Positions 24,003 through 35,434 of a stretch of DNA of 64,000 bases are shown piece after piece. The notes below the pieces were generated by a model, which saw only the letters and a list, made by a program, of their open reading frames with translations, had not been told where the DNA came from and did not search any database. A program made the translations under genes and the position numbers. Position 1 is the first letter of the stretch. Each line of letters opens with the position of its first letter. Source of the stretch: Nymphaea colorata (lineage: Eukaryota > Streptophyta > Magnoliopsida > Nymphaeales > Nymphaeaceae); contig NC_045146.1 in assembly GCF_008831285.2 (NCBI RefSeq), forward strand, positions 10,738,972 to 10,802,971, given 5' to 3'.

Positions 24003-27000
24003 CATATATATATATATATATGTTCGTGCATGTTAAGACGTACTACAAGTCATCAGGTCAGCTTCCTTATTTCTTACAAGGCATCAGAGCAAATGTTACC
24101 CTTGGGACTTGCGAGACTTTTTTCTGTCTTCTTGTTCCCAGGCACCTCCTTTCATGAGGATTGATTTTCAGCACTTATCTTGTGCCTATTGTTCTTGTTT
24201 TCTTTCTCACTTTCAGACTTGTTGCTCTATGTTCTTGGTGTCGTCAATCGGTACTGTTTCTGTTCTGGTTATGTCTTTGGTATCATTAACCTCTGTTACT
24301 TGGTTACTTGATTGTTTTTTAGTAGTCTTATTGTTGTTTCAATTTTGTGCTGTCTTTGTCTACTTTATGTCATAAAGACAATCCAACTATATCATGTTAG
24401 ATCTGAGTCAGACTCATCTCAGTTCATATTTGAACCCAATAATCACATCCTTTCTCTCTCCCTCTCTCTAATTATTATTGTCACCAATCTGTTTTTCCTG
24501 TTTGTGTCTCTTGTCATGGAATACCACCTAATAAAAACTAGCTTTTGCTCCATAGATATTGTTGAGAGTTAATATAAGTAGAAGTCCTTTTACTAAAGAG
24601 ATGGAAGTCATGGGCCTCTTTTAGTACATAGTCATAAGTCGTAGGTTAAAGTTTATTAATGTGGGAGCTCTTCTTTAGTATTTATGCTTTATAGTTTGGA
24701 CTGTTTTCGTGATTCTGATTGCCACCACTTAATCCCTTTTTAACATGGGATTAGGGTTAGTGCAAAGTGATTCTCTCTCTTGTGTTTTTCTTCTTGTTCA
24801 CTAAACCTCAATTCAATTGGAATCAAAGTTTCTTTAGGCAAAAAGTCAGCTTTTTCACTTTATTTGATGGGTCAAAGGACTCGAAACTGAATAATTCAAT
24901 AAAAATAGGAACTGAAAATAGAAAACGCAGGTTAAGTAAGTGGTTCTGTTAATGCTAATAGTAGAACCCACTTCCTGGATTTATTGTGGATTACGTATAG
25001 CTCCAAATACCACACAATTTGGTCTGTATACTCTCACATGTAAAACTACCATGACCTAAAATTTAGGCTAAAGCACTCCACTAGGAACCCTACAAACCAC
25101 CATTTCAAATCCAGCAGAAAATCAGGACTGACAAACATACCTGACTTAAAGATGATGCCTAAAACTAATCCTGGTCTGGTCATGACTTTTTCTAGTCGGT
25201 CCTACCTATTCTACTATAAGAAACCACTTAAACCAGAATAAAGTTCACGTTAATTCAGTCAAAGTTGGAATGATTAACAGCACCTAAACTAGCGTATTTA
25301 TTAGAGAGCAAAAGGAATTTAATCAAAGCAAAAGGATTGGTTCTAAAATTAATCCCACTATGCTATTTGGTGTGATTTTTGCTTGAAGACCTTTAAAATA
25401 ATAGTGGTCCATCGAAAACCAAGTAGAGATACACATTAGATTTTTGAATCTCTACCTAAGTAGTGAGTGTGGGTCGATCTATATGGAATGAGATTAAAGA
25501 TAATTCCCACACTTTAAATGAAACTTAAATTTATTAATCAGTTAAACATATCTCAACAATAAGATGAATCCAAAGTCACTCTATCAAATCAAAACGTTAA
25601 ATATGATTTCATACGCTAACGAATAAGAAGCAAAACAAAGAAAATCCGGAGCTGATTCTTCTTGAGGACTCTACGCTAATGCGTCAATGCTTCTTGCACT
25701 CCTTGTGCACCACAGGCACCAACATATCAAACTAAGGATTACAAACCTCACTTGATGCTCCAACAAAGGGCATGAGATAAGACGTGATTCCTGTGGTGCA
25801 AACCTGGATGGAGAAATCCAAGGATCCTTGGTTCAGTACCCCCTTTGTTTCAAGAATTCAAAAATTTTATCTGTTGAAAAATCAACAGTGTGGAATTCTT
25901 TTATCATTATTTTTGTTTTGAAATTATTGTGTTAGAAATGGGAAAGAAACAAAGAAAGGTGAAAAGAATGTGAAAAAATGTGATATTTTGAAGTATTGCC
26001 AAAATGAAAATATTGTGTTTTTATCATGTTTTTTCAAGAAACTATACTTTTTGACCTGTTTTAACTTCTTTATGTTTCTTTTCAGTTTTCACATTCTAAT
26101 AATTATTTTTGAATTTGTAAGAAAGCTTGTAGCAAGCCCAAACCTTCATAAATTTTCTATTTACTTTTTATTGTGAATTCCGCATAGTTTATTGAGAAAA
26201 ATAAACTTTCCAGTTAATACCCAATAGAAACCCAAGAATGATATTCGTAACAATGTTCCAAACTGTATAAATCCCATTTATTGACTGTATATTGCAAATG
26301 CAACCTCTTTTTGTACAATTTGTGCGGAGAATCTGGATATTATAAGAATGCCTCTGGTTGATGACAGTGTTCTTTTTATCAATGTGCCTATGGTTGATGG
26401 GGGCGGTCCGATATACAATAGGCATAATATGTGGTGGTCATAAATGAATTTACATGCATGTACCTGATTCTTGCTTGCATATCTGTGTCCATGCGCACAT
26501 TCCTGAACTTTATTAGAAATGATTAAACCAGCCTGTCAACTGTATGTAAAATTATAGAAAGAAGCACATTCGTTTCACACTCATTTTCTTTAATTACATA
26601 TTACTTTGAAATGAAGATCTATTATTTTTTACAAGGTTATATGATCAAGTTTTCTATGTTTGTGATTTTGTTTAGGTGAACTTTGCCTGTGTTATGACAT
26701 TTCAGCTTCAGCATTCTTGTGTACAATTGCAGATAAATGAATGTAGTGAATTCTCTACAGGTGTCAGAGTTTGATCAGGCTGCCTTCAGTGCACCTCTTA
26801 ATAAAGTTGTCAAATGCAAGACAAAGTTTGGGTGGCACCTGTTGCAAGTATTGTCTGAGAGGTCTGCCTACTGCCATTTTTTGCTCTGAAATAGTTGAGT
26901 TCTGGCAATTGGAGTGCTCACTGTGGCTTAGCCTGGGTTTCCCTGATAGTAGTGTTAGAATGTATATATGTAGGGTTATTCTATACCATTCTTGCTCTTT

Positions 27001-27708
27001 TGTTTTTCTGTACTTTTGCTGTTTTATTCTTTTTTTTTTATTTTATTTTATTTTCTGCTGCTCCCTTAGTAGGCTTGAGCTAGCTGTTCGCTTGCTCCAA
27101 TTGATAGAACTTTAACTGTTGGAGCTAGCCCAACAGCTATCTGTTTGTCTGCCCTCTATCAATAGAGGGCATTCCTTCCTCATTTTACATCCTTCTTAGA
27201 GGATTATTTCTCTATTTTTCTTTTTCCTTTCGGCTCTCATTCAAATAAGCCTTTCAGTTTTGCATAATAGGGTACACCAAGTATTGTGCCTTTGTTCTGT
27301 TTGTGCTTCATCTCTTGGCATAGTACCTTTGGCATGTTTACATGTATCAGAGCTCAACCCTTTTTGGTAGACTGATTTTTCTTCATTATTGAGAGTGCTG
27401 TTGGCATAGTACCTTTGGCTTTTAGCTGGTCATAGTTTGGAAGTGTTTCCAAATGATCAAGTAGAAATTAAATGAAGATTCTAATGCAGAATTTTATCTT
27501 GCTAGGGAGGAATCACTGCTTGGAGAAATTACACCAGAAGAGTTGTACATGAAGATGCAACATCCAGATTTCATGGAGGAAGCTCAACTTCTAGATGTTC
27601 GAGAGCCTGAAGAAGTGTATGTTTTTGGTGTTCTATGTCACATGAGTGCTGGGTGTGGGTGCCGGCGTGGCGTATCCCAAAAAATTTGGGTGTGGGTGTG
27701 CGGCAAGG

Positions 27709-27742
<34 letters not shown>

Positions 27743-29063
27743 GCATGTATTCATAATATATATAATTTCAGCTTGTTTTTTAGCTTAATCTGTCTTTTTT
27801 TTTTTTACTTTTATTACTGTACACAAAGAAAGAAAGGGACAGAGAGAAGAAAGAAAGAGTAGAAAATATTTTGAACATGCATAAGAAATGATGTGGTTGG
27901 AGTGCGTGTCAGAGCCGCACCCGTATCAGCACCAGCACCAGTGTCATGTCTACATGGGTGTGGCCCCTTTTTTGAGAGTCTTTGTGACATAGTTGGTGAT
28001 ATTTCTTAGAGTGAATTTCTGTTTATATATTTCAATAACTTCATAGGCATGTGCAAAATATTAATCCTCCTGAACCAGCCATAAATATTATTTGAAATGT
28101 AGAATTGGTCCTTGCATCACATCATTCATACAGGATACCATGTCAGCCACCTTTCGAGCTGTACAAGTTTTTATGCTTTTTAAAAGGATTAGAAATCATA
28201 TTTGCATAGAGAGAGTTACTAACCATGCTGTAAAGACTTGTACATAACCTGTTTTAGATTTACTTTTTATGTTCATTCCATTTTTTCAGACAGTGCTGTA
28301 GCGTCTCTTCCAGGATTTAAAGTTCTTCCTCTCCGCCAGTTTGGAAGTTGGGGGCCTAACATCTCCAATGAGTTTGATCCTGAGAAAGACACCTATGTTC
28401 TGGTAAGAATCCCTTGTTTAGTCCCTGGTTTGGAAAGTAAGTCCTAATATTCCACAATTAATGCACCCAAAGAGTAGTTGTGTCAAATTTGTAGAACAAC
28501 ACATGCAACTCCTGGATGGAGCTCTGGTTGCTGTGGGAATACCGTAACTAAATCATTTAATTCTGTAACCTGGTTTTGTTCTGCATATTTCCTATAGAAA
28601 TCCATCCTAAATTTATAGATAACTTTGTTCAAAATTTGGTCATCCTGGTCAACCTGATTGGCACAATTTATTGAATGCTTCTCATTCTGATAATTTTCTA
28701 ATTTTCTTTCCATTTGGCAGTGCCATCACGGTATGAGATCATTTCAGGTTGCACAATGGCTGCAGACTCAGGTAACTTTAATTAAAGAATATAGTTCAAC
28801 CCATGGACCTAAGTGAATAAAGGGAGCATGTGTTCATCAAGCCATAGACGTGAACCCAGCTAGACGTGATTCTTCAATAACATAGTGTGATTTTCTCCAA
28901 GACATGATCATAGTGTGATTTTCTCCAAGACTTGAAAGAACTTATTACGTGATCAATGCTGAATATCTAAGTTTCTTTCTCAAGTTGCAAGTTTCAACTG
29001 GTTCTACTGAACAATTAAATAACTATATAACAAAAGATATATATATACATATATGCACAGACA

Positions 29064-29115
<52 letters not shown>

Positions 29116-30723
29116 TCACTGCACATACAACCATTGTCACATAAAACGCGTATTATTCGAAAAAAACGCATATATACCTGAGAAATCAGTCACCCGTATT
29201 AAATGACAATTAAATGCTTCTTTTAAAAAAAAACACCTGAAAATAAAAAACGTGAAAAAAGGGTATTATTCGCATTTTTTCATATTTTTTATTAATTTTT
29301 ATTTTTTTATAATTTTCAAGATTTATTAAATGTTTTAAATTTTTTTTTAAATTTGCCGAGATTTTCTCAAGATATTCTTGAGATATACAACTTTATCGTA
29401 TTATACCCGATAAATTCCTCGCCGTACAATACCCATACACGATATATGTGACAACGCATGCAACTAAACTTGTCTGAAAAATTTCCGCATCTGCACCTGC
29501 ACCAGAATCCACATCTTGCACCCATGTGACATAGGCAAAAAGCAACAAATGGTCTGTCTTTCTTCTACGAAAGCTAAGTATCATGCCATGGCATCTATAA
29601 CCTTGGAAATAGTTTGGCTACGCCAATTGCTGTTTGATATGAAAACAAGAATAGAAGGACCTGCCAAGTTGTATTGTGATAGTAATATGAAGCATATAGA
29701 AATGGATTGCCTCTATATTTGTGAAGAATTTCTGAAGAAAACAATTGATTTTCCATGTCTCCTTTAAATTCCAACTGGCTGATTTTTACACTAAACCATG
29801 TTCACCTAGTTGTAAATATGGTATATATTATATATATGTGTGTGTGTGTGTGTTTGTATGTGTGTGTGTGTGTATGCGTGTGTGTGTGTATGTATATATG
29901 TGTGTGTGGGTGTGTGTTGTGTGTGTATACACACACACACACATACATACATACATACACAAACACACACATAGACACATACATGTATGATTTTTATGTA
30001 TTTTTCAGATTTTTTTTTTGATTTTTTTGTATTATTTTTTCAGTTCCAGCCCTTCTGGTACTTTGGCTAGCTCTTGTTAGCATTTCTCTCTCTCTTAACT
30101 TATTAATTATTCTTTGTGTATATATAGGTCACTCTTGGTTATCTAATGTAAGCTGTTTATAACAGCCTTTTAGTGATTCAATAGTACAATCATCTCTCCT
30201 TTTCTTCTGTTGTGTCCAGACATTAGTGCCTAGCTGTTCTTCTTCTCGGAGATAATCATTGTGAGTCACATTTTCATTAAGTTTGTTAAGTAGGGGCTAG
30301 TTGATGTTGTACCCTGTTGGTTGTGCCTTAGTGTGTTCTAAAAAGCCCCAGCACTCATTCTTCATTCTTCTCCTGCTTATTACAATCTGATTACACTCTT
30401 TTCCTCACTCTCTTGCTTTTTAGTATTCCCTTCCACTTTTTTCTTAAACTATTGTGAGTTCTGTAAACTGAGCGAGTGAAATGCTTAAGGCAATAAGGTC
30501 TTCTGTACCATGAGAGTATAATTGCCTCAAGTAATAGTAAAGCTACTGTGAGTTCTGTAAGCTGCGCGCGTGCAATGCTTAAGGCAGTAAGATCTCCTGT
30601 ACCATGAGAGTATAATTGTATTAAGTAATCATAAAAACATCTGCATGTTTAGGATCCTCAGGTAAACTACCTGCAAGGAACATCGTTGGAAAGATAAGTT
30701 CCTTTGCCTGTCTACTCTTAAAC

Positions 30724-30761
<38 letters not shown>

Positions 30762-31158
30762 CCATCAACTTTTGTTGTCAAGAACAAAATTTGCTGCTTC
30801 TATCAGCAGAAAAACCATCTCTTCATCAGCTGAGATTTTCTGTTTGCTTCTTTAGTCAGTCCCATTCTCATCAGCTGGCTAAAACCTTGAAACCACCTTA
30901 GCCTCCATTTATTCATGACCTCACGATTGCTGTTGATTCTTTAATCACTGCCATTCTCATCAAATGTCTCTGAAACCTTGAAATCGCCCTAACCTTTGGG
31001 TCTTGAAATGCTGGTTGTTTGTGACATTGCATAGGCTGGAACTGGCTGTCCTCACTTTGTGTTCCTGTTTCCTGCAGGGATTCAAGCGAGTATTCAATAT
31101 TTCAGGAGGCATACATGCTTATGCAGCCAACGCAGATGCCTCTATCCCTATTTATTAA
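20435..31158 (+). CDS. STR12: Rhodanese-like/PpiC domain protein, plastid-targeted, 8 exons
   Basis: Predicted 299-residue protein combining a parvulin peptidyl-prolyl isomerase domain and a rhodanese (sulfurtransferase) domain. The architecture is that of plant rhodanese-like/PpiC domain protein 12, annotated as chloroplastic. Exons: 20435-20672, 21494-21610, 22786-22877, 26761-26861, 27506-27616, 28294-28402, 28721-28771, 31078-31158. All introns are GT...AG, phases agree, and the total is 900 nt including TAA. Residues 1-79 are Ser/Thr/Ala-rich with few acidic residues, fitting a transit peptide. PpiC spans about 93-183 ('EILVQHLLV', 'YSICPSKENGGMLGWVRKG', 'FGWHLLQVLSE'). Rhodanese spans about 195-299 ('LLDVREPEE'), with active-site loop CHHGMRS and Cys257. 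The start is chosen because the upstream in-frame ATG (20387) would precede a less transit-like leader. The first exon is the least certain. It looks intact. Confidence 0.88.
20673..21493 (+). other. Intron 1 (inferred, 821 bp)
   Basis: Donor GG/GTAAAC and acceptor CTGTAG, phase 1. This donor was chosen over GTCTAA at 20659 because only it keeps phase with exon 2. A short open frame at 21104-21364 inside it has no known homology. Confidence 0.6.
22878..26760 (+). other. Intron 3 (3.9 kb), repeat-bearing
   Basis: Bounded by GTACGT and CTACAG, phase 0. It contains a (TA)n microsatellite and long AT-rich stretches. I found no coding element and no definable transposon boundary in 24500-25900. 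Confidence 0.7.
23948..24022. repeat. (TA)n microsatellite in intron 3
   Basis: About 75 bp of TA dinucleotides, interrupted by tg/ca at 23991 and 24003. Confidence 0.95.
27117..27170. repeat. Two adjacent short hairpins in intron 4
   Basis: ctgttggagctagcccaaca forms a stem around agctagc, and gccctctatcaatagagggc is a second stem around atca. The first resembles a TGTTGG...CCAACA copia LTR terminus, but no second LTR end was found. Confidence 0.45.
27633..27992. mobile_element. hAT-like MITE in intron 5, 360 bp
   Basis: The ends CTATGTCACA and TTGTGACATAG are inverted repeats. They are flanked by TTGGTGTT (27625-27632) and TTGGTGAT (27993-28000), an 8-bp duplication with one mismatch. It contains a (TA)n tract at 27713-27739. 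The left target copy begins 8 nt after the intron's GT. Confidence 0.65.
29067..29114. repeat. (TA)n microsatellite in intron 7
   Basis: About 48 bp of uninterrupted TA dinucleotides. Confidence 0.95.
29535..29800 (+). pseudogene. Ty1/copia RNase H fragment
   Basis: 'GKKQQMVCLSSTKAKYHAMA' followed by 'IVWLRQLLFDM', 'KLYCDSN', 'KHIEMDCLYICEEF' and 'QLADFYTKP' is the C-terminal RNase H of a copia polyprotein. About 15-18 residues normally between 'YCDN' and 'KHIE' are missing, and a frame change separates the last block. It starts immediately after a gtgacatag end matching the intron-5 MITE terminus. Non-functional. Confidence 0.8.
29836..29980. repeat. (TG)n/(CA)n palindromic microsatellite
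   Basis: A TG-rich run passes through gtgtgtatacacac into a CA-rich run, so the two halves are inverted and could pair. Confidence 0.9.
30449..30636 (+). repeat. ~94-bp tandem duplication in intron 7
   Basis: The segment from 'act.ttgtgagttctgtaa' to 'gagagtataattg' occurs at about 30449 and again 94 bp later, with about ten substitutions. Confidence 0.8.
30727..30759. repeat. (TA)n microsatellite in intron 7
   Basis: About 33 bp of TA dinucleotides. Confidence 0.95.
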
Positions 31159-33679
31159 CATGTTGAGTAAACTCCTTCTGTTTATGCATAACAGGACTTC
31201 CAATTTTGACCTTTTCATATTTTGGTTGATGTAGAGAATGAGAAGGACAAGGTGGCCAAGATGTTTTCCCTCATGCGTTACTTTATTTTATAGCTTTGCT
31301 TCTGATTGGTTCAGAAAGCACAAGGCAAGTGATTAGCAAAATACATGAATGGTACCTTTCTATTAGAACAAATGTTTCTTCTATATTCCCTTTTTCAAGA
31401 TCATGTGAAATATAAAATGTCTGATCCTCTCCTTGAAAGTTTTATTGATTAAACAGGCTAGAAAGTTTTATTGATTAAACAGGCTACCTTGATTCTTATG
31501 TATTTATAGTACTTAAAGATGCCTGTGTTTAATTTTACTACAGTAGCAGTTCTGCATTCATAATTATAACTTCAATCGTATGAAAGGAGACCTGGGTACT
31601 GTGGCGTGCCTTCCTCTCCCATATTCCTTTCTGCACTGATATTGTCAATATTACTCATAATATGGCACCACTGGGTAGTCATCAAGTAGAGAACAGTGAT
31701 GATAAAGCCAAAATATGTAATCAACCACTTGATTGCTAAGCTTGAAATCTAAGAACACAAATTATCCCAAAGTAGCATACAACACCCTCTCTCTCTCTGT
31801 CCCTGTAAATCCGAAACAACTTATGTCAGGGACGGAACTAATAAGCAATAAATCATAAGCTAAAGCGTTTTTTCTTCTTTTGGTTGTAATATAGCCCCGT
31901 AGATGTGACCTTCCAATTGATTCAAGTGCTTACACGATAACGACTTTTCAGGTTTACATTGCGTCATGCTTTTAGAACCTCAACAATTTGATTGTAAAGA
32001 ATGAAAACCTTTTACATGGCCAACCTGAACCAGATCATGTTTTGCAAGAAACAAACACAATGAAAAAAACATATTATTATTTTCAGTTTAAATTTAAATC
32101 ACCCTTAGGTATGTATTTTCAACTATCAGATACTGCCGATGGCCTAGGTCGTTTGGGATATTGGCCAGTGTCTCCTGCTCCCTCTCTCTTTTCCTCTCAT
32201 GAATCTGGGAAGAAGATGGGGAGGAGACATTTCTCGCTTTTATACTGGATGGAATACGAACCTTACTTCGAGGCGGCCGATGGCTGGCCTAAGACTTGGG
32301 TTGAGGTTTAGACAAAACCTACTATAGTTCTATTTGTATTCAGCCAAACCAGTTGATTCGGTTTGATTCAAACTGAATCAATCATTTTTTTATGAACTGA
32401 ACCGAATTGATCTAGTGACAACATTGGTCAAGCCAGCTATGGATTGATCGAATCTGAGGATGAATTGATCACATTAGCCTCTGAATTGTTCAAACCGACC
32501 ACTAGTTTGGCTGAACCAGCTCTAGATCAGTTGAGTCAATCATCTTTGGATCCTGCCCCAGACTGGTTGGACCGGCCATCGAATGATCATATTTGTCGAG
32601 TCAGCCTGGAATTGGTCGATGTGATAACTGAACGGGTCCATTGCGTCTGAACTAGTCAAATCGTATTGGATTTTATGAGTCAGTTTCCAACTCGTCTATG
32701 ACACATGCCTGACTCGTTTGTTTCACGTTCAACCCGAGACTCCTGTCAGACTCACCGATGGCTGGATATTCCTATATAACTCATCGAATCTCCATGCTAC
32801 TTGCACTCGAGTCAAAGTTGTTGGGTCAACGTTTGACTTGAAACTCAAGTCCAACTCATTGAATATTTATCTGCCTCAGACTCCTGTTGGACTTTCCAAA
32901 TCATGACTTGCTCGTGGGATTCATATTTGACTCATGTTGTAAGCTTAGATGCAAGCCGAGATGATAGATGCAAGCCAAGATGAGTGTTACGAAGGTTGAA
33001 TTGCAGTTTCAAAAGAGAGAGAGAGAGAGTGTGTGTGTGTGTCACTCCAATGTCATTCACAGATGGATGGAAAAAAGATAAGATAGGGCAATGGAGGCAG
33101 ATTTTTTCCTTTTGTTGGTAAAATCACTTTGACCAAGCGGAAGCGAAACAATTACATGCCTACTTAGTTAGCGTACACCGATCCGATCTGTCAATTTGCA
33201 TACTGAGTAATTGGCACGCGGCATGACATAGCTTAATAGTTAATGGCTCTAATCAAGAACACTAGTCATAAGAAAACCTTCAAACCATATATTGAAGAGC
33301 CACAACTCTCATATTTTTTGTTTTAAACAACAAAAAAAGGTATACATAAATGTACAAACAAACCCCATCACACACAAAGTTTAAGGTTTAAGGGGCGTGC
33401 GTATGACATCAGACGATCCCTCCCAGCAGTCCCTTATCCTTCAAGTCACCTGATTAGCAAGCATCATCCGCTCCAGAATGAGAACTTAAAGAAGATAGAT
33501 GCTCATAACATCATGAGAACCGCTGAGTACAATGAAAATTAGAAGAAGACCCCTTGTGACAGTTATATGTACATTGCAACTACGTGAAAGGCTGTTTACA
33601 TGTAAATTTTTTCAATCATACACGCAGACCGTAATAAATGGGATATCATTGCGTGTACTCACTTCCGTTCTTCCGTTCT
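31159..33679. other. Intergenic, no gene seen
   Basis: This begins with the 3' UTR of the rhodanese/PpiC gene; its end is not identified. It includes a 26-bp perfect tandem duplication at 31435-31486 (unit gaaagttttattgattaaac plus aggcta). 32330-32900 is rich in repeated 'gactc', 'gaatc' and 'ttggtcga' words of unknown origin. A (GA)n(GT)n tract lies at 33014-33042. Confidence 0.45.
33014..33042. repeat. (GA)n(GT)n microsatellite
   Basis: GA dinucleotides followed directly by GT dinucleotides. Confidence 0.9.
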
Positions 33680-34120
33680 TTGTGTGGGATTTAGAGAGAG
33701 GAGACTTGACCTATCTGTATAAGGTTTGACCTTTCCTACTTCCTTTACTAGGGATAATTAGACCAAATTTTAGACTAAATGTTTCAATTCCTAAGTTTAA
33801 ATGTCATCCAAAACCTAAGAGAGCAAACATACTCTAATTTGAAATTGCGTATGTTTTGACATCTAAATAGATCTCAGAAGTAGACTGATGAACAAGACGA
33901 ATTAAGTTCATGTTTAGATCATCATAGATCAATGCAAAGCAAAATATTAAATCTAAAATGATGCATGTAAAATTAGGTCATATAAACTTGGAGTCAGGTT
34001 TTTATTGGGACTTGAGTGTAGGACATGGATCTATTTGGGGGAAATATGATATGATTTTAAATCTTAGAATCAAACTTCGAGAGATCCATGGTGTGCCACG
34101 TACAATAATTTTAAACCACA
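33680..34120 (+). repeat. Dispersed repeat copy, related to 5940-6400
   Basis: Same-orientation diverged homologue of 5940-6400. The match covers the proposed inverted-repeat arm and the sequence beyond it. Confidence 0.6.
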
Positions 34121-34489
34121 TAAATTCACCTCTCAGTTTTTGCGTGAAAACCTAAACCTAGTTTGATCTTCATGCAATAACCATTTCAAATCATAGATTT
34201 CTAAAATGTTTTAGAGTTAAATTTTTTTCAAATGATTTCAAAAACCGTAGGTCATGTACCTATGGAGTCCAAACCTAATCCAACTCTTTAAGACCTAGCC
34301 CAGACCGGTCTTAGTGCCCACTACTTATAAACCAAGCACCATAGTCTAGACCTAGCCAATCTTTTTATATCCATCCAAATAAGATGAATGAAGATCATAT
34401 CGAGAATCATGTGGTTTAAATAAGAGCAAACTCATATGCTCTAACTTGAATCAGGGGTCAAATATCTCACCAACCGTCCGTTTTTCATG

Positions 34490-34625
34490 ATTCCAAACCA
34501 TAGGAATTATAGATAATAGTTGCCAAATATAGTATAGGAGAAGCAAAAAACCTAGAGATTCCAAACCATTGGAATCATAGAGAATAGTTGCAAAATATAG
34601 TATAGGAGAAGTAAAAAAACCTAGG
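34490..34625. repeat. 68-bp tandem duplication
   Basis: Two adjacent copies of the unit starting attccaaacca...ggaat, offset 68 bp, with a few substitutions. Confidence 0.85.
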
Positions 34626-35430
34626 GATTTACGTTTAATCAAAGAAATTATGATAATTTTCATCGTACCTTTAATTTCTGCAAAATTTCTACTCTAGATG
34701 ATTGCGGCACACACACAGGCGGATTCGGCAAGGTTTCACCATCAACAAGACTTTCTCTCTCCTCCCTCTCTTACTCTCTCGTTATCTCCTTTCCCCTTTT
34801 TTTTTCTCTCTCTTCTCCTCCAAATTACCGTGCAAAAAGGGGAAACAACTTTTTTATTGTAAAATATTAAGTTTTGTAATACTTTATCTTATTTTATTTA
34901 TTTGATTTAAAAAAATTAATTAAGTAATAAGAGGAGATGACAGCGATTAGTTAGATTTAAGTAATTAATTACAATTTTGGATTAGCTTAGTAACTAAATC
35001 CTAGCTTAAGAGCTCTAATCAATCACTAATTAGTGTATAGGCTATTAAACTATCGTTAAGCTTAATCATGATTCACACAATTTAACCTCAGATTATTCAA
35101 CTTCTAATCCTCCCATGGTTATGGTTGGTAATCACAAGTTTGCCACTGACCAATGACCAAAATGCTCAGGTCTCACTAGGTCTTGGAATGTTACAGTCTC
35201 CCAGCTTGACTACGAGTTTTATAATCACCAAACATCCTTTTTTTCGAGTATTATTTATTGGTATTATTAGTTCTTAATTTTAATATCATGACTTAACAAT
35301 ACTCATATAGGAACATAATAAGGTTCAAGAACTTCTAAGGCTAAAATAGTAACTCCTAATCTGATTTCAGCACTAAGGAGCTAGATGTTACACTCTTGCT
35401 CCCTTTAAGTAAAATTTTGTCCTCAAAATT
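34626..35430. other. AT-rich non-coding flank of gypsy remnant
   Basis: No gene. The end of this stretch, about 35390-35440, reads on the minus strand as the tail region that follows the integrase of the remnant at 35435-36915, probably its 3' UTR/LTR. Confidence 0.35.
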
Positions 35431-35434
35431 TCTT

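Larger units (their letters stand above)
28772..31077 (+). other. Intron 7 (2.3 kb) with transposon debris
   Basis: Bounded by GTAACT and CTGCAG, phase 0. It holds a 28-bp direct duplication (28881 and 28909), (TA)n at 29067-29114, a copia fragment, a TG/CA microsatellite, a ~94-bp tandem duplication and (TA)n at 30727-30759. Confidence 0.7.
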
